From positions 1-30,063 of the forward strand of contig CAZLEI010000018.1 in NCBI GenBank assembly GCA_964558505.1: a DNA stretch of 30,063 bases, given 5' to 3'. Position 1 is the first letter of the stretch, and the number at the start of each line of letters is the position of its first letter. The DNA is from CAYMPW01 sp964558505. Lineage in GTDB: Archaea; Thermoplasmatota; Thermoplasmata; Methanomassiliicoccales; Methanomethylophilaceae. Below, piece by piece: positions 1 through 8,127 of the stretch. The notes under the pieces were generated by a model that was not told the DNA's origin, did not search any database, and saw only the letters and a program-made list of their open reading frames with translations. Made by a program: the position numbers and the translations under genes.

Positions 1-363
1 AACCTAAGCTTGCTTAAGATTTTGCAATGGTGCAATCCATCACCGGGGCGTCCATATCCGATAATCCGAAGAACATGCTTGAAACAGGCTGAAATGGACA
101 ATCAAAGCGGTTTCACGTAGTGTCTGATCACCATCCGGGAAAAAGTATGGCGGATGACAGGTACCGGGGCACTGTATCCATTGAAAGAATGCAGATAGGC
201 AATATCGGGACGAAAGGACCGATCTCATAGTGTAATTCATGCAGATCGGAAAGTGCGTGGAAGGACCGGCACCATGCATCCCGACCTCCGGACCCACCAC
301 CGGAAGCGGCCGTGCAGGGATTTCCAAGGGAACCGATATATAACACCGCTCGGATTTCCGCGT
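1..363. other. Intergenic / window edge without a supported gene
   Basis: No convincing coding region is seen here. A frame open from the window edge runs only to a stop near 118-120 and its short translation resembles no family I know; antisense frames reaching into this stretch are shadows of the small subunit gene further in. A short inverted repeat, TTGCA-atgg-TGCAA, lies at 22-35 and might be the 3' end of an upstream transcript. The last 30 bases hold the promoter of the stress protein. Confidence 0.5.
334..343 (+). promoter_or_regulatory. TATA box of the universal stress protein gene
   Basis: The AT-rich string GATATATAAC stands out in GC-rich DNA. Its centre lies about 26 bp upstream of the ATG at 364, the normal archaeal distance from TATA box to transcription start, so the mRNA probably starts at or next to the start codon (leaderless). 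This supports the internal ATG over any upstream start. Confidence 0.65.
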
Positions 364-753
364 ATGTCCGTGCTTGTAGCGTACGACGGGATGGAGCATA
401 CGAAGAAGGCCCTGAACTACTCGATAAGGTATTCCATGGCGTTCGGCGAGAAGCTCTACATATTCTCTTCTGTCGTGTCCAAGGACAAGCTGGACCACGA
501 CGACGAGGTCGCCCGTGTGAACGCGTTCTTGGACGAGGCCGTTGCAGTCGCCGTCGAGGCGGGTGCGGATGCCGTCGCGGTGCTGGAGTCCGGCAATCCG
601 GCGAAGAGCATCCTGGATGCGGCCGCCAGGTTCGATGCGTCCGCCGTGGTCGTGGGACGTTCCGACAAGACGTTCTTCGACCGTGCATTGCTCGGCAGCG
701 TGTCCGATGCGGTGATCCGCAGCGGGAAATGCATAGTGATCGTCGTTCAGTGA
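364..753 (+). CDS. Universal stress protein (UspA family)
   Basis: A 129-residue protein of usual length for a single Usp domain. It opens with MSVLVAYDGMEHTKKAL, the first beta strand with the conserved Asp of the nucleotide-binding fold, and ends with VVVGRSDKTFFDRALLGS followed by a last strand CIVIVV. In ATP-binding members the loop reads G-x2-G-x9-G-S/T; here the second glycine is Asp, so ATP binding is uncertain. Usp proteins are cytoplasmic and linked to stress or energy state; no specific role can be read here. The start was chosen from the TATA spacing and family length, and an in-frame upstream ATG at 253 would lie before the promoter. The gene converges on the Ehr operon and overlaps its last gene by 7 bp. 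Confidence 0.9.
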   Translation: MSVLVAYDGMEHTKKALNYSIRYSMAFGEKLYIFSSVVSKDKLDHDDEVARVNAFLDEAVAVAVEAGADAVAVLESGNPAKSILDAAARFDASAVVVGRSDKTFFDRALLGSVSDAVIRSGKCIVIVVQ

Positions 754-1499
754 TGCTGACCCAGTGCTTTGATCAGCGATACGACCGCCATGCCGGGCGA
801 GGGCGGGCAGCCCACGATGTACATGTCCACCGGAAGCGTGTCCCTGACGCCTTCGCCGACCACGTCGCCTTCCACGAATATCCCGCCCGAGATGGCGCAG
901 GTGCCGAACGCTATGACCAGTTTCCCGTCCGGGACGGCGTCGTAGGTCTTCCTGGCGGCCGTGAGCATGTTCCTCGTCACAGGTCCGGTGACCAGCAGGG
1001 CATCGGCATGCCTCGGGGATGCAACGATCTTCAGTCCGAAGCGCTCCATATCGTAGTACTTGTTCGACATGGCGTTGATCTCGGCCTCGCAGCCGTTGCA
1101 GGAGCCGGTGTCCAGCTCCCTGATGCTCAGGGACCTCCTGAACCTCTTCGCCCTCTCCTCGTCCAACAGTCCCTCGGTGTCCTGTACGTGCTCTCCGGCC
1201 GCGAACACCAGGTCCTCCCTGCGGAGGGCGTAATGGGGAGCCCTGACGGCCTTGATGTGCTCGCAGGATTCGTAGCAGTCCCGGCAGAAAAGGCATCTGC
1301 CCAGGTCGACGGTCCACTGCCCGTCGGTTATCTTGATCGCCTTCCCGGAGCAGACGCTCTCGCATCTGCCGCACAGGTCGCAGTGCCCGTCGGCCAGGGG
1401 CATCCTGAGATGGGATGACGCCATGACGTCGAAGGGCTCGCTGGGTTTCATATCGGATGCCAGGTTCTTCATGCTCTTCTTGTACATCATGCACCTCAC
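747..1499 (-). CDS. hyfI: Ehr/Hyf-type small subunit fused to a 2x[4Fe-4S] ferredoxin domain
   Basis: This 250-residue protein joins two parts that are usually separate. Residues 40-50 and 69-79 are two CxxCxxCxxxC ferredoxin motifs (as in HyfH/HycF/NuoI). Residues about 125-250 are a NuoB/HycG-like small subunit with the four cysteines of the proximal (N2-like) cluster: C134 and C137 in SCNGCE, C201 in GTCAISGG and C231 in VGCPPSP. It should carry electrons from a cytoplasmic donor, probably ferredoxin, to the quinone/NiFe-like pocket of the large subunit. It starts at a GTG whose last bases overlap the TGA of the large subunit gene (GTGA); ATG at residue 4 is an alternative. It is the last gene of the operon. 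Since the large subunit lacks the NiFe ligands, the true electron acceptor is unknown. Confidence 0.9.
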   Translation of the reverse strand: MRCMMYKKSMKNLASDMKPSEPFDVMASSHLRMPLADGHCDLCGRCESVCSGKAIKITDGQWTVDLGRCLFCRDCYESCEHIKAVRAPHYALRREDLVFAAGEHVQDTEGLLDEERAKRFRRSLSIRELDTGSCNGCEAEINAMSNKYYDMERFGLKIVASPRHADALLVTGPVTRNMLTAARKTYDAVPDGKLVIAFGTCAISGGIFVEGDVVGEGVRDTLPVDMYIVGCPPSPGMAVVSLIKALGQHH

Positions 1500-2950
1500 A
1501 GGTCGTTACCGCTGTACGAGAGGTTGAAGCTCTTGTTTATCAGCGGGAAATCCGGGACGATGTTCCCGGGCAGCGCAGTCTCGAGGGCCGCCCAGTTCAC
1601 GAACGAAGGGTCCCTTATCTTGTATCTCCATATCTTCCCGTCAACTATGTTGACCGCATGCATCATCTCGCCGCGCGGGGCTTCGACGATCCCTGCGGAG
1701 AACCCCTCTTCGGGGCGGACTTCGTATCTGAGGGGTCCGGGTTTCATCATGTCAAGGCATTGGTTTATCATGCTGACGGATTCGACGATCTCGCCTGCCT
1801 TGACGTACATCCTGGAACATACGTCCCCCTTGTCCATGGTCAGCACGCGCATCCCGACATCGCCGTACGCGTCGTACGGCCTCTCCTTCCTGACGTCGGT
1901 CTTCACGCCGGCCGCGCGGGCGGGCGGGCCAACCGCCCTGAGGGCGACGGCCTTCGCTTCCGTCAGGACCCCGGTGGTCTCGGCGCGGTCCATGAAGAAG
2001 ACAGAACCGGTGAGCATGTGCATCAGGTCCTCGATGTCGAAGTTGACCTTCAGCATGCGTTTCTCTATGGCCTTCGTCGAGTCGTCGGATATGTCCCTGC
2101 GGACACCGCCGGGGACGACGGTCCCCATCAGGTACCTGTGGCCGCCGATGTACTCGTTGAGGCGCATCATCTTCTCCCTCAGGCCGGCACCGGTGGCGGC
2201 GGGCACGGTGAAACCCGTGTCCTGCGCCAGACCGCCGATGTCCGAGAAATGGCAATGGATGCGCTCGAGCTCTGCGAACACGGTCCTCAGGAGCCTGGCG
2301 CGTTCCGGAACATCCGCATCTCCCTCCATGGCGTGGGCGTAGGCCAACGAGTTGGCGACCGGAGAATCCCCGGATATCCTCTCCGCCATGCGCGTGCGGT
2401 CGGCCGAGGCATCCCCCTCCATGAGCCTCTCTATCCCGCGGTGCGCATATCCCAGATGCGCCTTCATCTTGAGGATCGGCTCCCCGGCCACCGAGAACCT
2501 GAAATGCCCAGGCTCTATGACGCCTGCATGTACGGGGCCCACGGGTATCTCGAACACGCCCTCTCCCGATATGTTGTTCCCGGGTATCGGGACCGGGACG
2601 CGTTCCTCGGGGAGCGGTCCTTTCTGCAGCGGATGGCCGTCCTCGTAGGCCCACATCATCCTCTGAGGGCCGCAGTCCCTGAGGCCGACCGGGTCCAGGC
2701 CGTTCATCTCGCGCATCTCGATTTCATAGGGGAGCAGCGCCGGGACGGCCGAAGACAAGGACGGATAGGAATCTGATTCTAATATGGTCTCGATGTGGAG
2801 GACCTCCGCATCCTTGCGGAGGACGGTCTGTATGGAGCGGGGCATGTCGCCCGCCTCGGTGGCGTACATGCAGACGACGCCGTACCCGTCCCTTCTTAGA
2901 CGGGCAATCTCGTCGCCCAGGCCGCGGACGTCCACGGATGCGCTGTTCAT
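1496..2950 (-). CDS. hyfG: Ehr large subunit, fused NuoC/NuoD-like, lacking NiFe-binding cysteines
   Basis: A 484-residue HycE/HyfG-like protein. Residues 1-115 are a 30-kDa (NuoC-like) domain with YEIEMREMNGL; residues about 130-484 are the 49-kDa/large-subunit domain (PGHFRF at 147-152, HRGIE at 170-174). In group 4 hydrogenases two CxxC pairs bind nickel and iron. Here the first site reads RISGDSPVA (191-199) and the C-terminal site reads SFNLSYSGNDL, so all four cysteines are absent. The protein ends exactly where hydrogenase large subunits are processed, again without the motif. By sequence it belongs with the Ehr family, known from bacteria such as Geobacter, whose substrate is not established. 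ATG at 2950 overlaps the TGA of the preceding antiporter-like gene (ATGA). Confidence 0.92.
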   Translation of the reverse strand: MNSASVDVRGLGDEIARLRRDGYGVVCMYATEAGDMPRSIQTVLRKDAEVLHIETILESDSYPSLSSAVPALLPYEIEMREMNGLDPVGLRDCGPQRMMWAYEDGHPLQKGPLPEERVPVPIPGNNISGEGVFEIPVGPVHAGVIEPGHFRFSVAGEPILKMKAHLGYAHRGIERLMEGDASADRTRMAERISGDSPVANSLAYAHAMEGDADVPERARLLRTVFAELERIHCHFSDIGGLAQDTGFTVPAATGAGLREKMMRLNEYIGGHRYLMGTVVPGGVRRDISDDSTKAIEKRMLKVNFDIEDLMHMLTGSVFFMDRAETTGVLTEAKAVALRAVGPPARAAGVKTDVRKERPYDAYGDVGMRVLTMDKGDVCSRMYVKAGEIVESVSMINQCLDMMKPGPLRYEVRPEEGFSAGIVEAPRGEMMHAVNIVDGKIWRYKIRDPSFVNWAALETALPGNIVPDFPLINKSFNLSYSGNDL

Positions 2951-4410
2951 ATGGCGCCCCCGAAGACGGTGGAAACTATGCTGTCGAATCCGGACGACAG
3001 GGATTCGGGCATGAACAGCCCGAGGAGGAGCGTGAGCGCGGCAAGGACGACGAACGGTATCTTCGACACGATGCCCGGAGGATCGCGGACGTCCTTGTCC
3101 GTGTGCCCGGACAGCATGGGGAATATGTGCAGCATGAACCCCGCGAACACGAGGAGCAGCAGGATGAGGAAAGGTATGCACATGAGCCACTGGGAGGACA
3201 CCATCGCCATGATCATCGCGAGCTCCCCGGCGAACACGGAGAACGCCGGCATGCCCACGATCGCCAACGACCCGAGGGCGAGCATGGATGCCGTGAACGG
3301 CATCTTCTCGCGCATCCCTTTCATGTCGGCCATCTCCTTGGTCCCGTAGGCGTGGATCATGTTCCCTGCGGAGTAGAACAGTATCGGCTTCGTGAGGGAA
3401 TGGGCAACCACGAGGAACAGCGAGGCGATTATGGACTCGCGCGTCCCGATGCCGAATCCGATGGCGATTATGCCCATGTGCTCTATGCTCGAATATGCCA
3501 GCATGCGCTTGATGTTCTTCGAGCGGAGGATGAAGGTGGCCGCTATGAGCAGCGACAGGAACCCGAATCCCAGTAGGAGCCCTTTGGTCAGCCCTGGCAC
3601 TGCGATCTCCGAGATGGCGTAGAACCTGAGTATGCTGTACATGGCGCAGTTGAGCAGGGTGGCGGACAGCAGGGCGCTGACGGGCGTCGGGGCCTGGCTA
3701 TGGGCGTCCGGAAGCCATGTGTGCATGGGGGCAAGACCGACCTTGGTACCGAACCCGACCACGATGAGCGCTGTGGCCGTCTTCATGAGCGCAGGGTCCA
3801 GCTGGTCGGCCACGGACATGAGGACGCACCAGTCGAGGGCGGTGGACTCGTCGGCTATCGCACCGATGGACGATGCATAGGCCAGCGCTATGCCCAGGAG
3901 CGCCAAGGTGATGCCCACGGAGCATATTATCAGGTATTTCCACGAGGCCTCGGTGGACTTGTCGTCCTTGTAGAAGCCCACCAGGAAGGTGGAGATCAGC
4001 GTGGTGGCCTCGATGACGATCCACAGTATGCCGAGGGACGATACCGCGAACACCGCGAGCATCACGGCCACGAACAGGTTGAGGTACACGTAGTAGACCT
4101 TCTCGGACCTGGCGCTGAGCTCCTTCTCCGCCCTCTCGTGGCCCAGGTACCCGCGGGAGTACATGATGGTCATCAGGGCTATCAGCGACGTCACGGTCAT
4201 GAACATCGCGGAGAGCCCGTCGATGTACCACAGGCCGTATCTCACGACCTCTCCGCCCAGGAACACCGGGGCGCAGAGGAGCGCGGTGGCGATGAACCCG
4301 ACCAGGGCCCCGCCGATGCACATCCATGATATCCACTTCTCCTTGGGGGACACGGCGGAGGCCAAGGCGACGGCCACCGGTATGAGCAGGACGGCTTCGA
4401 CGGGGATCAA
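2947..4410 (-). CDS. hyfF: Ehr antiporter-like proton-translocating subunit (HyfF/NuoN/MrpD-like)
   Basis: A 487-residue polytopic membrane protein with about 14 helices. Family marks are the TM5-type glutamate in WIVIEATTL, the lysine-bearing FGTKVGLAPMHTWLPDAHSQAP, and the LAYSSIEHMG segment with conserved His. These residues form the ion path in NuoL/M/N and Mrp subunits, so the protein should move protons or sodium ions. The start is TTG at 4410, overlapping the TGA of hyfE (TTGA), giving an N-terminus (M)IPVEAVLLIP; a longer open frame running upstream is out of register with family homology and covers hyfE. It is followed by hyfG with an ATGA overlap. It is shorter than HyfB and lacks its C-terminal extension. 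Confidence 0.9.
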   Translation of the reverse strand: MIPVEAVLLIPVAVALASAVSPKEKWISWMCIGGALVGFIATALLCAPVFLGGEVVRYGLWYIDGLSAMFMTVTSLIALMTIMYSRGYLGHERAEKELSARSEKVYYVYLNLFVAVMLAVFAVSSLGILWIVIEATTLISTFLVGFYKDDKSTEASWKYLIICSVGITLALLGIALAYASSIGAIADESTALDWCVLMSVADQLDPALMKTATALIVVGFGTKVGLAPMHTWLPDAHSQAPTPVSALLSATLLNCAMYSILRFYAISEIAVPGLTKGLLLGFGFLSLLIAATFILRSKNIKRMLAYSSIEHMGIIAIGFGIGTRESIIASLFLVVAHSLTKPILFYSAGNMIHAYGTKEMADMKGMREKMPFTASMLALGSLAIVGMPAFSVFAGELAMIMAMVSSQWLMCIPFLILLLLVFAGFMLHIFPMLSGHTDKDVRDPPGIVSKIPFVVLAALTLLLGLFMPESLSSGFDSIVSTVFGGAI

Positions 4411-5066
4411 TCCCTCAGCCTCCTCATGAACGACGTGTCGACGGAGTTGAACGTCCTGTTGATCCTGTATGCGAATATGCCTATGATCACCACTGCGATT
4501 ATCACGTCGAAGAACACACCGAACTCGACGATCAGGGGCATGCCGTACGATAGCGTCAGCGCACCGAGGAACAGGCCGTTCTCCATCAGGAGCAGGCCGA
4601 TCGACTCGGTGAGGGCCTTCCTGCGGGAGACCATCATGAACATCCCGATGAGCACGATCGACAGCGAGATGGCGAGGCAGTTGCGCCCCATGGTGTCCAG
4701 CGACCCGACCATCGGCTCGGTTATGAAATAGGATATGAAGACCAGGGCAGTGGATATCAGCAGCGATCCCGGGATGCCTATGAGGGGCTCGACCTCTTTC
4801 TCCATGCCTATGCGGTCCATCGTGTAGTTGAGGAACCTGGGAATCAGCAGCACTTTCAGCGCCAGGGTAAGTGCGCACGTGATGTAGATGTGGCTGTTGC
4901 CGGAGTACAGCGCCACGATGAACGCGAGCATCGACAGGGCAAGCGAATGGAGGGAGAATATCTGGGACAGTCTCCTCATGCGGGTGCTCGAAATGGCCAG
5001 CACCGACAGGAGGAGCATGGCAATCGCACATATGTCAATCAGGTTCTCGTATATCGCGCTCTCCAT
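4407..5066 (-). CDS. hyfE: Ehr membrane subunit, HyfE-like
   Basis: A 219-residue, almost wholly hydrophobic protein with six to seven membrane helices. The order fits HyfE, which combines a NuoK-like half with extra helices: acidic positions in membrane segments (for instance SIGLLLMENGLFLGAL and IVEFGVFFDVIIAV) match NuoK-type ion-path glutamates. ATG at 5066 follows GAGGGAACAAG, a usable ribosome binding site, 9 bp after the hyfC stop. It would sit between the NuoH-like subunit and the antiporter-like subunits. The HyfE call rests mainly on hydrophobic pattern and gene order. Confidence 0.85.
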   Translation of the reverse strand: MESAIYENLIDICAIAMLLLSVLAISSTRMRRLSQIFSLHSLALSMLAFIVALYSGNSHIYITCALTLALKVLLIPRFLNYTMDRIGMEKEVEPLIGIPGSLLISTALVFISYFITEPMVGSLDTMGRNCLAISLSIVLIGMFMMVSRRKALTESIGLLLMENGLFLGALTLSYGMPLIVEFGVFFDVIIAVVIIGIFAYRINRTFNSVDTSFMRRLRD

Positions 5067-5075
5067 CTTGTTCCC

Positions 5076-6014
5076 TCACAATATGTACAAAGAGATTATG
5101 GCCAGGAGAGCCAGGACGTACGATGCCGTCAGCAGGTTCTGGACCTTGAACAGTCTGAATTTGGTGGACGAGCTCTCCAGCACCGCGAGCACGAATGCGA
5201 AGAGCAGCAGTTTCGCCATTATCGAGACGAAACCGATCAGCAGGTCCAGCGGCTCGGTGGTGAGCGAGATCCCCCACGGGAGGAACAGTGTCCCCAGCAT
5301 GGTCATGAACACGGTGAGCCTGAGCATGTTGGAAAGCTCCATCATCGCCAGGCCGCGTCCGGAGTACTCCAACAGCATCCCCTCGTGTATCATGGTGAGT
5401 TCCAGGTGCGTGGAGGGATTGTCGAACGGGATCCTGGCGTTCTCCGCGACCAGGGTTATGGTGAATGATGCGGTGGCCATGATGAGCGCCGGGCAGAATG
5501 CCACCGCCCCCATCTGGACTATCGCCGCAGGTATATCGGCGACTGCGGTGCTCCCTCCGGCGAGGACGCACATGGCCATTATGGACAGCAGCAGCGAGGG
5601 CTCGATCAGCACGGACATCATGACCTCCCTGCTGCTCCCCATGCCGCCGAATGCGGATCCGCCTTCCAGTCCGCCGAGCACCATCATGAACCTGTAAAGC
5701 GTGAACAGGTAGACCAGGGCGATGAGGTCGCCGTAGGGTGCCAGGACGCCCGTGAACATGAACGGGACCATGAATGCGAGCAGCAGCATGGTGGCCATGC
5801 ACACGTATGGGATGATGCGGAACAGCCATGATGCGTTGGATGACACGGTCTCGTTCCTGGAGAACAGTTTCGCCAGGTCCCTGTATGGCTGGAACGGGCT
5901 CGGCCCCTTGCGGTGCTGCATCAGGGCCTTCAGTTTCCTCACTATGCCGGTTATCAGCGGCGATATCGCCACGAGCAGTATGGCCTCGAGCGCGGAGATG
6001 GCTATGGTCATCAT
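5076..6014 (-). CDS. hyfC: Ehr membrane subunit, HyfC/HycD/NuoH-like
   Basis: A 312-residue protein with about eight membrane helices, the normal length for HycD/HyfC. Family marks are the N-terminal RRKGPSPFQPYRDL-like segment (here QHRKGPSPFQPYRDLAKLF), the acidic cytoplasmic loop around RIPFDNPSTHLELTMIHEGMLLEYSG, and hydrophobic helices up to the C-terminus. NuoH-like subunits anchor the soluble arm and shape the channel that links redox change to ion pumping. The ATG at 6014 overlaps the TGA of hyfB (ATGA); a second ATG follows directly. An in-frame extension upstream to 6119 overlaps hyfB and has no membrane protein character. Confidence 0.92.
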   Translation of the reverse strand: MMTIAISALEAILLVAISPLITGIVRKLKALMQHRKGPSPFQPYRDLAKLFSRNETVSSNASWLFRIIPYVCMATMLLLAFMVPFMFTGVLAPYGDLIALVYLFTLYRFMMVLGGLEGGSAFGGMGSSREVMMSVLIEPSLLLSIMAMCVLAGGSTAVADIPAAIVQMGAVAFCPALIMATASFTITLVAENARIPFDNPSTHLELTMIHEGMLLEYSGRGLAMMELSNMLRLTVFMTMLGTLFLPWGISLTTEPLDLLIGFVSIMAKLLLFAFVLAVLESSSTKFRLFKVQNLLTASYVLALLAIISLYIL

Positions 6015-7939
6015 GCGAATCTTGCCCCCAGGAGGACCACGATGAGGGTTAGGAGGAGATATCCGAGATATGTCTGGATGTTGCCTGTCTGGATCTTGCC
6101 CACCTGTGCGGAGATCCACGCGACGCTCCTGCCTATCGGCACCAGTATGTATTCTATGAAAGGCTCGGTGTACCGGACGCGGTAGCTTCCGAAGCCGTCG
6201 GGATCGTCCACGACCTCCGATTTGTCACCGTAGAACGGGTGGAACACGCGGACAAGAGGCTGGGTGAACCCGACCGACGAGTACTGCATGTTGGGTTCCA
6301 GTTCGGTCCCGCAGTCCCAGGTGGATGCGGCGGTGACCTTCTTCTTCTTGATCTTGAAGACGGCGTACAATATGATGCAGATGCCCGCGAGCACCGCGGT
6401 TATGACGATCGGCTGGAGGGACGAGGATATCATGTTCTCCGCTTCGGTCACGATCCCGGGGGATGCGCAAATGCCGCCCATGATGGCGAACATCACGGGG
6501 AAGGACAGCACGCCGAGTGCGGCGCAGGCCGCTGCCAGTATGCACAGCGGGATGTAACGGCCGAGTCCCACGGGACTCGGTCTGGTGACGGCCTCGGAAC
6601 GCGGACGTCCCAGGAACATGAACCCGTAGAGCCTGGCGTACGATGCGGCCGCCATCATGCCGCAGATGCCCAGCACGGCCACGACCAGCGGGATGACTAG
6701 ATTCACTATGCTGGTGCCGACGCCTGCGAGCACAACGGTCTTGATCATCAGCCATTCGCTGACGAAACCGTTCATCGGGGGTATGGCGGCCATCGACAGG
6801 GTCCCGACGAGGGCTAGCACCGATAGGACCGGGAGGACCTTGGCGAGTCCGCCCATCCTCTCGAGGACACGCTCGCCCGTGGTGCTCTCTACCGTGCCGA
6901 CGCTGAGGAGCATCAGCGATTTGAAGAATGAGTGATTTATCGTGTGGAACACCGCGGCCACCAGGATCAGGAGGGACAGGCTGTCCTTGAAGCCCATGAC
7001 CGTGAAGAGCATTCCGAGGGCGAGGCACATGACGACCATGGCCATGTTCTCCATGCTTGAATATGCCAATATCCTGCGGGGCTCCGTTTGGATGAGCGAT
7101 TCCATCGCGCCCCATATGGCGGTGAGGGATGCTCCCAGCAGTATGATTATCGGCAGCAGTATGTCATCCGGCACTCCGATCCATGTGAATGCCGATTTGA
7201 ACAGGAGGAGGACGGCGACATTGGAGCACACCGTGGACAGCAGCGTCACCGTATGGACGGGGGCATCGTTGTACATGTCGGGCATCCAGGCGTGGAACGG
7301 CATGATCCCGAGTTTGGTGCCGAACCCTACGAAGAGCAGGAAGATCATCACCACCGCGGCGATCGGACCGGCACCGGTCAGGTCCATATCGGACAGGATG
7401 CAGGTGCCTGTCATCGCCCACATGGCCGCGAACACGGTCATTATGATGAGGCCGCCGAGATGGGTTATGACGAAGTATCTCCACCTGACGCTCTCGTCGG
7501 CGCCTCTGCCCATGAGGAACGTGGAGAGCGTAAGCATCTCCCAGCAGACCAACAGGAGCATGACGCTGTCGGCGATCGATGCCAAGGCGACGGCGAGGAA
7601 CAGGATGTTGGCAAGTCCTGCGTACTTGCCGTCCGGGATGCCGGACCTGATGAGGTGGAGCATGGTGATGAGGTACACCACGGACGAGAACGACAGCATC
7701 AGTGCAGAGAGCGGATCGATCAGGATGGCGTACTGTCCGAGCATGGACGATACGGGGAATGAATAGGAAACTGAATCGAAGTGTCCGAGCAGCGGGTACG
7801 CGAGCATGCCTGCCGCACAGGAAACGCAGCACAGCAACGCGCCCGCGGTCTTCGAATGGCGGCCGGGGGCGACGGACAGCACGATGCCCGCGACTGATGG
7901 CACCGTCAGGAATGCGAGGAAAAACTCAATAGGAATCAG
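6011..7939 (-). CDS. hyfB: Ehr antiporter-like proton-translocating subunit (HyfB/NuoL/MrpA-like), probable CTG start
   Basis: First gene of the operon, about 642 residues with some 16 membrane helices. Marks are FGTKLGIMPFHAWMPDMYNDAP, the TM5-type glutamate in LLVCWEMLTLSTFLMG, LAYSSMENMAMV, and a C-terminal extension typical of HyfB. Its role is ion translocation. The start needs care. A GTG at 7903 would cut the first helix. Upstream in the same frame CTG ATT CCT ATT GAG follows GGAGG (7950-7946) by 6 bases and gives (M)IPIEFFLAFL, which parallels the (M)IPVEAVLLIP start of hyfF. I therefore prefer CTG at 7939. An ATG at 7952 is out of frame and opens only an 8-codon reading frame. Confidence 0.88.
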   Translation of the reverse strand: MIPIEFFLAFLTVPSVAGIVLSVAPGRHSKTAGALLCCVSCAAGMLAYPLLGHFDSVSYSFPVSSMLGQYAILIDPLSALMLSFSSVVYLITMLHLIRSGIPDGKYAGLANILFLAVALASIADSVMLLLVCWEMLTLSTFLMGRGADESVRWRYFVITHLGGLIIMTVFAAMWAMTGTCILSDMDLTGAGPIAAVVMIFLLFVGFGTKLGIMPFHAWMPDMYNDAPVHTVTLLSTVCSNVAVLLLFKSAFTWIGVPDDILLPIIILLGASLTAIWGAMESLIQTEPRRILAYSSMENMAMVVMCLALGMLFTVMGFKDSLSLLILVAAVFHTINHSFFKSLMLLSVGTVESTTGERVLERMGGLAKVLPVLSVLALVGTLSMAAIPPMNGFVSEWLMIKTVVLAGVGTSIVNLVIPLVVAVLGICGMMAAASYARLYGFMFLGRPRSEAVTRPSPVGLGRYIPLCILAAACAALGVLSFPVMFAIMGGICASPGIVTEAENMISSSLQPIVITAVLAGICIILYAVFKIKKKKVTAASTWDCGTELEPNMQYSSVGFTQPLVRVFHPFYGDKSEVVDDPDGFGSYRVRYTEPFIEYILVPIGRSVAWISAQVGKIQTGNIQTYLGYLLLTLIVVLLGARFA

Positions 7940-7989
7940 GATAATCCTCCATTGTACATCATGTCACAAGCTACGCTGTTCTAAGCAAG

Positions 7990-8022
7990 TATGCGCGTAC
8001 GCGTTACTGTATTTAAATATTA
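7990..8022 (-). promoter_or_regulatory. Promoter of the Ehr operon, with a palindrome near the expected transcription start
   Basis: A strong minus-strand TATA box, reading ATATTTAAATAC, lies at about 8010-8021. Transcription should start near 7988-7985, leaving a leader of roughly 35-40 bases that ends in GGAGG. Just downstream of the TATA box a perfect 10-bp palindrome, CGCGTACGCG (7994-8003), occupies the gap between TATA and start site, a usual place for an archaeal repressor to bind. The operator role is inference. Confidence 0.6.
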
Positions 8023-8127
8023 TCTAAACGACCATTAACATATCACAAGGTTCGCTGCCGGGGTCCGCAGTCCGTGCGCATCCGATCCAGGCTCATCCAT
8101 CGATATCGTCGTCCGGTTCGTCATGCA

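Noticed and set aside
40..1494. Long antisense frame over the start of the window and the small subunit gene
   Set aside because: Its translation is low in complexity and rich in Arg, Gly and His, typical of a shadow of a GC-rich gene; the opposite frame has clear family motifs.
1457..2776. Long plus-strand frame opposite the Ehr large subunit
   Set aside because: Same shadow pattern; no recognisable domain and no promoter.
4411..5031. N-terminal extension of the HyfF-like gene
   Set aside because: The extension overlaps hyfE, is His/Arg-rich and has no membrane helices; TTG at 4410 with TTGA coupling explains the start.
747..7939. Active NiFe hydrogenase (formate hydrogenlyase or Ech type)
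   Set aside because: The large subunit has none of the four cysteines that bind nickel and iron, so a hydrogen-converting site cannot form in the known way.
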